Assembly (NCBI GenBank): GCA_051745395.1
Contig: JBNJEA010000154.1
Location: forward strand, 1-6,671
Length of the DNA stretch: 6,671 nucleotides
Source: JBNJEA01 sp051745395
GTDB taxonomy: Bacteria > Desulfobacterota > Desulfobacteria > Desulfobacterales > Desulfosalsimonadaceae
Direction: 5' to 3'
Each line of letters opens with the position of its first letter. Positions within the stretch are counted from its first letter, which is position 1. Both the position numbers and the translations under genes were made by a program. The notes beneath the pieces are model-generated. The model saw only the letters and a list, made by a program, of their open reading frames with translations. It was not told where the DNA came from and searched no databases. Positions 1 to 6,530 of the stretch are shown here, in pieces.

Positions 1-36
1 GAGACCCCTTATTCCCTTGGCCCCCCAGCCCATTAT

Positions 37-116
37 TCCCTCAGTCCCTCAGTCCCTTAGTCCCTCAGTCCCTTAGTCCCTTAGTCCCTTAGTGCCTTAG
101 TGCCTCAGTCCCTTAA
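37..116. repeat. Tandem octamer array, consensus TCCCTYAG, about 10 units
   Basis: Ten consecutive 8-bp units fill this stretch without spacers. Seven units in a row (37-92) are exactly TCCCTCAG or TCCCTTAG; the next two (93-108) read TGCC in place of TCCC, and the last (109-116) ends TTAA. A further degenerate unit (117-124) runs into the metG stop codon. Positions 1-36 contain looser CCCTT- and CCCC-type relatives. Read on the minus strand, which is the sense strand of the metG transcript, the array is GGGA followed by CTAA or CTGA, so GGG tracts recur with 5-nt gaps. The periodicity is seen directly. A role as a 3' UTR structure or as a variable-number repeat is inference. It is not a CRISPR array, because there are no spacers and the unit is only 8 bp. 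Confidence 0.9.
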
Positions 117-121
117 CCCCT

Positions 122-2044
122 CTATTTCAACCGCGTCCCCGGCGGCAGTTGCCGGTCGAGCACCGCCACCGAACACGCCTCTTTTTCCACGGCCGCTAAC
201 AGCATCCCCTCGGATTGAATCCCTTTGAGCCTGGCGGGTTTTAGGTTGGCCAGTACCACCACGCTTTTGCCGACGATTTGCCCGGGCGTATAGCACTGGG
301 CGATGCCGGCCACAATGGTCCGTTTTTCCACGCCGAGGTCGATTTGCAGCTTGAGCAGCTTGTCGGTTTTGGGCACTTTTTCCGCGTCAATGACCGTGGC
401 GGCCCGCAAGTCGATACGAAAAAAATCGTCGAGCCCGATTTCGGATTCAAGGGGTGCTGTTTCGGGGGCTTCCGTTTCCGGGGTTTTCCGGACAAGGATT
501 TGATCCGCATCGATTCGCGGAAACAAGGAAACGCCCTTGGGCAGCACTGCGTTGGCGGGTATGCTGCCCCACTTCCGGATTTCATCGAGTAAGTAAAAGG
601 GGCGGCCGGGGTCTAGGCCGAGGTGTCGCTGCATGGTCCGGGCCGTTTCCGGCATCACCGGGTAGATCAGCCCGGAGACCACGCGCAGGCCCTCCAACAG
701 GTTGCAGATGACGGTTTCGAGCGGTTTTTTGGCCTCTTTTTGTTTGGCCAGTTCCCATGGGGCGGTGATGTCGACATATTTGTTCATCTTGCCGATATAT
801 TCCCACACAAATGCCAGGGCCTTGTGAAACTCGAGGTTGTCCATGGCCGAGGCAAATCCGGAGATGGTATCGTCGGCAGCCGCCTGTAGATCCAGCTCAA
901 AGCCGGCGTCCGCGGCCGGATCGCAGTCCGGCACAACGCCCTTGAAATATTTGTGAAACATCCCCAGCACCCGGGAAAAGAGATTGCCCAGGTCATTGGC
1001 CAGATCCGAATTGATCCGCTGGATAATCGTTTCTTCCGAAAAATTGGAGTCCAGGCCGAAAACCATTTCCCGCATGAGAAAGTACCGGATGGAATCGGTG
1101 CCGTAGGTGTCTTTCAGATATACCGGATCGACCACGTTGCCGAGGCTTTTCGACATCTTGCTTTCTTCGACGTTCCAGTATCCGTGCACATAGAGGTGCT
1201 TGAAAACATCGATGCCGGCGGCTTTCAACATGATGGGCCAATAGATGCCGTGGGGCTTTAAAATGTCTTTGGCCACCACGTGGCGCACCTCGGGCCAGAA
1301 TTTTTGAAAGCTTTCACCGTCCGGATACCCCAGCGCCGAAATATAATTGATCAGGGCATCGAACCAGACATAGGTGACATAGTCTGTGTCAAATGGCAGG
1401 GTAATGCCCCACTGCAGCCGGCTCTTGGGCCGGGAGATGCACAGGTCCTCGAGCGGTTCCCGCAGAAAGGCCAGAATTTCATTTTTATAGCGTTCCGGCT
1501 GGATTACGTCCGGGTGGTTGTGGATATAATCGATTAACCAGTCCTGGTAGCGGCTCATCCTGAAAAAATAATTCGATTCCTTGATCACCACCGGTTCCTT
1601 GTCGTGATCCGGGCATTTGCCCTCGACAAGTTCCCGGTTGTTGTAGAACCGCTCGCAGTCGAAGCAATAGCGGCCTTCGTATTCGCTGAAATAAATGTCG
1701 CCGCTGTCATAGATTTTCTGAAGAATATTTTCGACCACGGCGATGTGGTCGGCATCGGTGGTCCGGATAAAATGATCGCACTGGATGTTGAGATGGGGCC
1801 AGAGGTTTTGAAACTGTTGGCTGATATGGTCCACGTATTGCCGGGGGGTCATCCTGCTTGCTTCCGCGGCTTTGACAATCTTGTCGCCGTGTTCATCGGT
1901 GCCGGTGAGAAAGAAGGTGTCTTCGCCTTTCATGCTGTGGAAGCGGCGGGCCACATCCGCGGCGATGGTGGTATAGGTATGGCCCAGGTGCGGGCTGGCG
2001 TTGACATAATAAATCGGTGTCGTAATATAAAAAGACGATGGCAT
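122..2044 (-). CDS. metG: Methionine--tRNA ligase (MetRS) with C-terminal tRNA-binding domain
   Basis: Cytoplasmic class I aminoacyl-tRNA synthetase that charges tRNA-Met and initiator tRNA with methionine using ATP. The 640-residue product has the HIGH-type motif as HLGH at 19-22 and KMSKS at 296-300. Between them lies a zinc-knuckle insertion with C127, C130, C144 and H147, the single-knuckle arrangement. The helical anticodon-binding region spans roughly 345-475. A proline- and glutamate-rich linker (about 515-535) leads to an OB-fold tRNA-binding domain (about 538-640, EMAPII/Trbp111 type), which in this family usually supports dimerisation and tRNA affinity. The ATG at 2044 is preferred: the sense sequence AAGGAA (plus-strand 2054-2059) lies 9 nt upstream, and homology-like sequence begins directly with a short lead into the first strand. 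The frame stays open to 2131, but that extension overlaps ricT and is low-complexity. It is the last gene of the apparent operon, 16 bp after ricT, and ends in TAG beside the octamer array. Confidence 0.97.
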   Translation of the reverse strand: MPSSFYITTPIYYVNASPHLGHTYTTIAADVARRFHSMKGEDTFFLTGTDEHGDKIVKAAEASRMTPRQYVDHISQQFQNLWPHLNIQCDHFIRTTDADHIAVVENILQKIYDSGDIYFSEYEGRYCFDCERFYNNRELVEGKCPDHDKEPVVIKESNYFFRMSRYQDWLIDYIHNHPDVIQPERYKNEILAFLREPLEDLCISRPKSRLQWGITLPFDTDYVTYVWFDALINYISALGYPDGESFQKFWPEVRHVVAKDILKPHGIYWPIMLKAAGIDVFKHLYVHGYWNVEESKMSKSLGNVVDPVYLKDTYGTDSIRYFLMREMVFGLDSNFSEETIIQRINSDLANDLGNLFSRVLGMFHKYFKGVVPDCDPAADAGFELDLQAAADDTISGFASAMDNLEFHKALAFVWEYIGKMNKYVDITAPWELAKQKEAKKPLETVICNLLEGLRVVSGLIYPVMPETARTMQRHLGLDPGRPFYLLDEIRKWGSIPANAVLPKGVSLFPRIDADQILVRKTPETEAPETAPLESEIGLDDFFRIDLRAATVIDAEKVPKTDKLLKLQIDLGVEKRTIVAGIAQCYTPGQIVGKSVVVLANLKPARLKGIQSEGMLLAAVEKEACSVAVLDRQLPPGTRLK

Positions 2045-2053
2045 TGTGCTGGC

Positions 2054-2059
2054 TTCCTT
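2054..2059 (-). promoter_or_regulatory. Shine-Dalgarno site of metG
   Basis: The sense strand reads AAGGAA here, 9 nt before the ATG at 2044. This site decides the metG start against the longer open frame that reaches 2131 inside ricT. It lies in the 16-bp gap between ricT and metG. Confidence 0.7.
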
Positions 2060-2060
2060 T

Positions 2061-2750
2061 TCAGGCAGAAGGGTCCTGATTTTTGGATTCGTTTGTTTCG
2101 GATTTGTTTTGGCTGTAGAGATTGTATTCAAAGGTCAAACAGCACATGAGTCGCCCGCATACGCCGGAAATTTTTGTCGGGTTTAACGAAAGGCCCTGTT
2201 TTTTGGCCATCTTGATGGTAACCGGGTCAAATTTGGTCATAAACGCCGAACAACAGAGCTGGCGGCCGCACCGGCCGATGCCGCCGCACATCTTTGCCTG
2301 ATTGCGGATGCCCACCTGGCGCATTTCGATTTTGGTCCGGAATTGTTTGACAAGCATTTTTACCAGCTTCCGGAAATCCACCCGCCCGTCTGCGGTAAAA
2401 AAAAAGGTGAGCTTGCTGCCGTCGAAATTGCTCTCCACTGTAAACAGGTTCATGTTCAAATTCAGCGAGTCGATGCATTCCCGGCAGTAGGCGTAAGCTG
2501 TGTTTTCGACTTCAATGGTGCTTTCGCGCTGCTTTCGGTCTTCGTCGGTGGCGGGCCGATAGACCTTTTTCAGGGGGTGTTTGTAGGTTTCCGGATCCAC
2601 GGTCACCGGCGGCGTGGTGACCGTGCCGAAGCCCAGGCCGTGCTCGGTTTCCACGAGCACATTGTCGCCGACCTTCAACACGTAGGCCCCGCAATGGAAA
2701 TCATATATTTTCCCGGCCGGTTTAAACCGGATGCCGACAATTTTTATCAT
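2061..2750 (-). CDS. ricT: PSP1/YaaT-family protein (RicT-like), cysteine-rich
   Basis: A 229-residue protein of the PSP1 C-terminal-domain family, whose studied member is Bacillus subtilis RicT (YaaT). There it works with RicA and RicF in an Fe-S-binding complex that assists RNase Y-dependent mRNA maturation. The function here is inferred from family only. The PSP1 domain covers about 62-147. It is followed by the family's cysteine signature: C155 with GGIG, C161 in CGR, C166-C167, then C198 in CGR and C203-C204. Seven cysteines at these spacings fit metal or Fe-S ligation. The acidic, polar tail after residue 210 is short, so the protein is smaller than the Bacillus one. The ATG at 2750 lies 32 bp after the holB stop with only a weak AGTGG-like ribosome site, suggesting modest or coupled translation. 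Three phenylalanine codons (116-118) form a run of nine T. Placement between holB and metG matches the family's usual neighbourhood. Confidence 0.9.
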   Translation of the reverse strand: MIKIVGIRFKPAGKIYDFHCGAYVLKVGDNVLVETEHGLGFGTVTTPPVTVDPETYKHPLKKVYRPATDEDRKQRESTIEVENTAYAYCRECIDSLNLNMNLFTVESNFDGSKLTFFFTADGRVDFRKLVKMLVKQFRTKIEMRQVGIRNQAKMCGGIGRCGRQLCCSAFMTKFDPVTIKMAKKQGLSLNPTKISGVCGRLMCCLTFEYNLYSQNKSETNESKNQDPSA

Positions 2751-2782
2751 AATACCACTTTTTTCATTATTAAAGAATTGGG

Positions 2783-3808
2783 TCAGTTTCTAGCCAGTTT
2801 TAAAACCAGCACATCCAGGGCCAGCCGGACATTGGCATTGCCGGCAATGGCGCGTTCGGCCTGCTCGACGGCCATGGATTTTTCCACAAGCGCATGCAGG
2901 CTGTATCGCTTGGCAGCCGAGGCCAGCCGGTCTTTTATATCCCGGTTGCTGACTAGTTCCGGCCGGTATTTTATCACGGCCATGTCCCGGAACCAGTTTT
3001 TCATGATTTCAAAGATAAAACCGAGTGTTTCTTTCTGCTGGGTCAGCATTTCCGAAAAACATAAGTCCCGGCCCGTGGGTTGCTGACCGATTTCTTCGAG
3101 GGCCGCGATAATCCGGTCGCGGCGGGTCCCCCAGTCGTCGGCGGCAATTTCGGCCGCCCGGGTGAAACTGCCGCCGGCCAGTGAAGCGATAATCACAGCA
3201 TTTTCCCGATTGACCCCGTGGGAGTCGATGAGATAGGTCTCGATCGTCTCTTGCGGTATGGGGTTAAACCGGATGTGCTGGCAACGCGATACGACGGTTG
3301 GCAGCAGATCGCTGGCCTGGGGCGCCGTGAGAATAAAAACGGTGCGGCCCGGCGGTTCTTCCAGTGCTTTGAGCAGGGCGTTTCCGGCTTCGGCATTCAT
3401 CTTATGGGCATCGGATATTAAAACGACCCGAACGGCGGCCTCATAGGGCTTTAGGGCCAATGCGCGGCCAAGCGCGCGCACCTGGTCGATCCGGATATAG
3501 GCGCCGGAGGCAAAGACATGATGAAAATCGGGATGATTGCCGGATACAATTTTTTTGCAGCAGCGGCACTGCCCGCACGCCGACCCGCCAACATTTTCGG
3601 GTCCGGACGAGCGATCATGGCGGTGTTTGCAATTGGCCGCCATGGCAAAATCAACGGCGGCCGTTTTTTTGCCCACCCCCTCCTGGCCGGTAAAAAGAAT
3701 CGCTTGCGGTGCCGTGTCGTTGTTTACGGCCGTGGTCAGCCACCGGATTTGCCGGTTCTGGCCGATGAGTTCGTCGAAACCCGTCATTGCAGTATTCGAA
3801 AGGGCCAT
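2783..3808 (-). CDS. holB: DNA polymerase III subunit delta prime (clamp loader)
   Basis: Clamp-loader subunit that, with delta and the tau/gamma subunits, loads the beta sliding clamp at replication forks. The 341-residue product has the AAA+ clamp-loader layout. There is an N-terminal FDELIGQ element (11-17) and a P-loop-like GQEGVGKKT (41-49). A zinc module has C60, C78, C81 and C84. A Walker B-like DAHKM is at 133-137, followed by the helix NALLKALEEPP (143-153). Sensor-1 TAP lies at 161-163 and the SRC motif with the arginine finger at 174-176. The C-terminal helical collar ends with the family-typical run of leucines in LDVLVLKLAR. The P-loop has lysine (K48) where ATP-hydrolysing relatives carry Ser or Thr, consistent with delta prime often not being an ATPase. 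The ATG at 3808 overlaps the HU/IHF stop as TAATG, implying translational coupling. A second ATG at 3787 (residue 8) also fits family N-termini but has no better ribosome site. Confidence 0.94.
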   Translation of the reverse strand: MALSNTAMTGFDELIGQNRQIRWLTTAVNNDTAPQAILFTGQEGVGKKTAAVDFAMAANCKHRHDRSSGPENVGGSACGQCRCCKKIVSGNHPDFHHVFASGAYIRIDQVRALGRALALKPYEAAVRVVLISDAHKMNAEAGNALLKALEEPPGRTVFILTAPQASDLLPTVVSRCQHIRFNPIPQETIETYLIDSHGVNRENAVIIASLAGGSFTRAAEIAADDWGTRRDRIIAALEEIGQQPTGRDLCFSEMLTQQKETLGFIFEIMKNWFRDMAVIKYRPELVSNRDIKDRLASAAKRYSLHALVEKSMAVEQAERAIAGNANVRLALDVLVLKLARN

Positions 3809-4095
3809 TAACTCTTGTTCATGTTGTTGACGCGTTCCCTGAGTTCTTTACCGCATTTGAAAAAAGGCAGCTTTTTCGGCTGGATCTGAACTTTTTCCCC
3901 GGTTTTGGGATTGCGGCCCGTGTAGCTTTTGTAATGCTTGATAAAAAAACTGCATAACCCCCGGATTTCAATCCGCTCGTCTTTGGCAAGTGAATCGGCC
4001 ATGGAGTCGAAAAAGATCTGCACGACCTGGGCGGCTTCGGATTTGGAAATATTGGCTTCTTTTTTCAGGGCCGATATCATTTCGAGTTTATTCAT
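3808..4095 (-). CDS. HU/IHF-family DNA-bending protein
   Basis: A 95-residue nucleoid-associated protein that would act as a dimer, bending DNA through the minor groove. The fold signature is complete: N-terminal helices beginning MNKLEMISAL, a dimerisation core with IEIRGLCSF (42-50), and a beta-arm whose tip GRNPKTGE (60-67) carries the intercalating proline P63. A basic C-terminal strand and helix follow (PKKLPFFKCGKELRERV, 73-89). The length is normal for the family. The arm and the KKLPFFKCGKEL ending resemble proteins usually annotated as IHF-beta or HU in sulfate-reducing deltaproteobacteria. The sequence alone does not settle whether it is a homodimeric HU or one half of an IHF, so no symbol is given. 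The ATG at 4095 follows a perfect AGGAGG (plus-strand 4100-4105). The stop TAA shares one base with the holB start. Confidence 0.93.
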   Translation of the reverse strand: MNKLEMISALKKEANISKSEAAQVVQIFFDSMADSLAKDERIEIRGLCSFFIKHYKSYTGRNPKTGEKVQIQPKKLPFFKCGKELRERVNNMNKS

Positions 4096-4099
4096 CTTT

Positions 4100-4105
4100 C
4101 CTCCT
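4100..4105 (-). promoter_or_regulatory. Strong Shine-Dalgarno site of the HU/IHF gene
   Basis: The sense strand reads AGGAGG, a perfect anti-16S match, 4 nt before the ATG at 4095. The spacing is slightly tight. It is the strongest ribosome site in the window, which fits an abundant nucleoid protein. Confidence 0.75.
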
Positions 4106-4143
4106 GTTTCACGCTAAATATCAAATTTTACACCCATTTTTTG

Positions 4144-4172
4144 TACATAAACATAAATTTATAATAAGTCAA
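4144..4172 (-). promoter_or_regulatory. Candidate sigma-70-type promoter for the HU/IHF-holB-ricT-metG operon
   Basis: On the minus strand a TTGACT -35-like hexamer (plus-strand 4167-4172) is followed after 17 nt by TATGTA (4144-4149) as a weak -10. Surrounding sequence is strikingly AT-rich compared with the genes. The spacer contains the 10-bp palindrome ATAAATTTAT (4153-4162). Transcription would start near 4137 and leave a leader of about 40 nt. The -35 is a good match; the -10 matches only three of six consensus positions. A TAAAAT at 4125-4130 is an alternative -10 without a good -35. The whole 4096-4211 gap holds no gene. Confidence 0.4.
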
Positions 4173-4211
4173 GATGTTATGGATCTTCAATACGTCGGTT
4201 TACCGTCACGG

Positions 4212-6491
4212 CTACAGGCGGTTGCCGATTTCGCCCAGGCCGTATAAATTCACAAGGACCGCATAGCTTTCATTCCGGTTTCTGTCGAGATCCTGTGTGT
4301 TCTTGTAGCCGAAATCCACGGACCAGCAGCCGGATTTCACCAGGGCCCCGTATTTTTGTTCAATGTCAATATCGTCGATCAGGCTGCGTTCGTAGCCCCC
4401 GTATACCGTCAGCCACCGGGTAACGGGCGCCTCGATTTCAAAATAGATGCTTTGATTGATGTCGCGGTTGTAGCGGTAGTCGACCCGGAAGCGGTCTCCG
4501 CGGGAATCGGTAACGCGGCAGGAAGCGCTGCTCGACAGGATCGTATCGATTTCGTGGCTCCATTCGGCGTCGGCGTGCAGGGTTAGCAGATTTAGCGGTG
4601 TAAAGTCAAGTTCGGCAAAAAGCGGCAGAAAAGCCTCGTCCGGATTGCTTCGGCGTTTAAAATCATAGGGCTGTTCAATCATGAAGCGGGCAAACATGTT
4701 GTAACTGGGTTCCGGTTTTTTGTCGGTCCGGGTTCGGGTTCGACGCGAGGTGAAAAACTGGGTCAATGAAAAGGTGAGCCGGTTCTGGCCGTCAATGCGG
4801 TCGAGTTCGTCGAAATCCGCGTACTCGGATTGATCGGTTTCCGGAATGTAGTTGTATTCAAGCTTCGGCACCACGGTGTGCTTGATTTTTTCGACTTTTT
4901 CCCCGGGTACGGAGAAAATACGTTCGATATCCGTGGTCAGTTCCGCCCCCAGATCATAGAGTTCCCGGTGGTCATCCCGGTTGTCTGTGGCCAGCGCCTC
5001 GCTTTCGGTGTCGATGTAGTAGGCCGTTTGCCGGAACCCGACAGACGGTTCAAGGGTGAAGTAGTTTTGAAAGCGAAGCGGCATATACAGCCTGGGGTGG
5101 ATGTCGATCCGGTGGCCGGTCTGCCCGCGGAGGCTGTCGGATGCATCCTGCCGGTAAAAAAAATCGTATTCGGTGTCGAGGTCGGCATACAGCAAATCCC
5201 CGTATAATGGCTGTTTGAGGGCATTGAAGGTGATCATGGGCAGGCGCTGGAGGGTGCTGTCCGTGTCTTTTAACCGGCGGTTGATGACGTTGTCGTACCA
5301 GACAAAATCGGTATTAAAGGAGGCGTATGTCCAGAGACGGTTGAAATTGAGCCGGTTTTGCCGCACCGGGTCATCTTCGTCATCCAGGTCCCGCCCGAAG
5401 GTGTCGTCGAAATAGTCCAGGTTGTCGTCATACCCGGTATATCCATCGGAAAATTCCCGCAGGTAGTCCTGGTCGCTGACCACGTCAAGGTCGAGTTGGG
5501 CCGTCATCCCGTAGGGCATGGCCTGGTCGGCTTTCATCCTAAACCAGTAGCGATCGGAATTGGGACGGATCTCATTGTCATCGGTATAGCCCCATTTCCG
5601 GCCGGCGTTTTCGGTGCCGTCATCGATTTTCCGGTCTTCAAAGCCGTCGAACATGAACGTGCCGCGGGATTTGCGGCTTGCCGCATAACGGTATTCAAGA
5701 CCGGCCTTTTCCCCGCGTTTCCGGAGATGGTGGTAGTAAAAGGTAGCATCGGTATGATCACTGATGGCCCAGAAATACGGTTGGATGTATTCAAAACCCT
5801 TCCGGTCCGAATAGGCCATCTGGGGCGGCAGCAGCCCGGACTGGCGTTCGGTCTTGGCCGGGAACCAGAAAAAAGGGGCATAAAACACCGGCACGTTTTT
5901 GATCCAAAACCCGGCGCCCCGGATCGTGCCGTAGCCTTCAAGGGTGACGTCCACGGCTTTTCCGGTAATGCGCCAGTCCGGGTTTTTCTGCTCGCATGTC
6001 GTCAGTCCCCCTTGCCGGATGGCATACGTGTCGGTGCCGGTTTTTTTGATTTCATTGCCCTTGATAAAGAAATGGTTCTTTTCAATAAAGACGATGCCGT
6101 GGTACAGCGTTCCGATACCGGAATCGAGGTTGATTTTCAACCGGTCGCCGACCAATTGGTCCCTGCCGACTTTGAAATGGACGTGGCCCGTTGCTGTTGC
6201 CCACATGGTTTGCCGGTTTAGCACCACGTGATCGGCGGAAAGCTGCTTTTCGCCCTGTATGATTTCCACGTTGCCTTCGGCGGTGTATCGGGATTCGGAT
6301 TGACTGTACTGCAGACGGTCTGCCTGGACGTTCCAGCGGGCATTATCCGGCAATGGGCTTTGGGTGGGCTGGCCGTGGACGGAAGCCGGCGTCAGTCCGA
6401 GCAGACAAACACAGAGCAGCCCGAAAAGGCGCCAAATTCGGATATCTGACTGCAATACGTTTTTGCAGAGCCTCTGGCCGCAGCAGAACAT
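4212..6491 (-). CDS. lptD: LPS-assembly protein LptD (outer-membrane LPS translocon)
   Basis: Outer-membrane beta-barrel that, with the lipoprotein LptE, inserts lipopolysaccharide into the outer leaflet. With the ATG at 6491 the product has 759 residues. A signal peptide has its hydrophobic core at about 22-34 (starting LFGLLCVCLLG), with likely cleavage near 40-41 after SVHG. An OstA/LptA-like beta-jellyroll follows at about 52-170, then the LptD barrel with the hallmark YAPFFWFPAKTERQSGLLPP (204-223). The C-terminus ends in barrel strands rich in alternating aromatics. Mature cysteines are C166 (LTTC), C658 and C722 (SGCWS). C166 and C722 sit where Escherichia coli LptD has C173 and the C724/C725 pair. 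The start is uncertain: the frame opens upstream to a TTG at 6560, with further TTG codons at 6497 and 6455, and none has a convincing ribosome site. 6491 is the only in-frame ATG before the signal peptide. The stop is TAG. LptE is not in the window. Confidence 0.93.
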   Translation of the reverse strand: MFCCGQRLCKNVLQSDIRIWRLFGLLCVCLLGLTPASVHGQPTQSPLPDNARWNVQADRLQYSQSESRYTAEGNVEIIQGEKQLSADHVVLNRQTMWATATGHVHFKVGRDQLVGDRLKINLDSGIGTLYHGIVFIEKNHFFIKGNEIKKTGTDTYAIRQGGLTTCEQKNPDWRITGKAVDVTLEGYGTIRGAGFWIKNVPVFYAPFFWFPAKTERQSGLLPPQMAYSDRKGFEYIQPYFWAISDHTDATFYYHHLRKRGEKAGLEYRYAASRKSRGTFMFDGFEDRKIDDGTENAGRKWGYTDDNEIRPNSDRYWFRMKADQAMPYGMTAQLDLDVVSDQDYLREFSDGYTGYDDNLDYFDDTFGRDLDDEDDPVRQNRLNFNRLWTYASFNTDFVWYDNVINRRLKDTDSTLQRLPMITFNALKQPLYGDLLYADLDTEYDFFYRQDASDSLRGQTGHRIDIHPRLYMPLRFQNYFTLEPSVGFRQTAYYIDTESEALATDNRDDHRELYDLGAELTTDIERIFSVPGEKVEKIKHTVVPKLEYNYIPETDQSEYADFDELDRIDGQNRLTFSLTQFFTSRRTRTRTDKKPEPSYNMFARFMIEQPYDFKRRSNPDEAFLPLFAELDFTPLNLLTLHADAEWSHEIDTILSSSASCRVTDSRGDRFRVDYRYNRDINQSIYFEIEAPVTRWLTVYGGYERSLIDDIDIEQKYGALVKSGCWSVDFGYKNTQDLDRNRNESYAVLVNLYGLGEIGNRL

Positions 6492-6530
6492 GGACAATGT
6501 CAATATCAAACGTGGGTTTGCGGGGGGTAA

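Noticed and set aside
37..116. CRISPR array
   Set aside because: The units are 8 bp and contiguous with no spacers, and no cas genes are present.
2045..2131. N-terminal extension of MetRS by 29 residues
   Set aside because: The extra sequence overlaps ricT in another frame and is Thr/Lys/Asn-rich without family similarity. The ATG at 2044 has a good Shine-Dalgarno.
1604..2149. Plus-strand open frame of 181 codons opposite the metG 5' end
   Set aside because: It is a shadow of the catalytic-domain coding sequence of metG, with no domain and no ribosome site of note.
2343..3086. Plus-strand open frame of 247 codons across ricT and holB
   Set aside because: It is antisense to two genes with clear family signatures and spans their junction, which real genes rarely do. 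No motif was recognised.
4173..4211. Intrinsic terminator after lptD
   Set aside because: The only symmetry, around CGGTTTACCG, gives a very short stem with almost no loop and no following T-run on the minus strand.
5156..5163. Run of eight T in lptD as a phase-variation switch
   Set aside because: The two TTT codons plus neighbouring bases explain it. An essential gene is an unlikely target, and the tract is short.
5358..6221. Plus-strand open frame of 287 codons opposite lptD
   Set aside because: It lies entirely antisense to a well-supported LptD. Its sequence shows no recognisable domain, and such long mirror frames are expected opposite GC-biased codons.
6408..6455. Lipoprotein signal in LptD because of cysteines in the signal-peptide core
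   Set aside because: The residues before these cysteines do not form a lipobox, and LptD is not a lipoprotein family.
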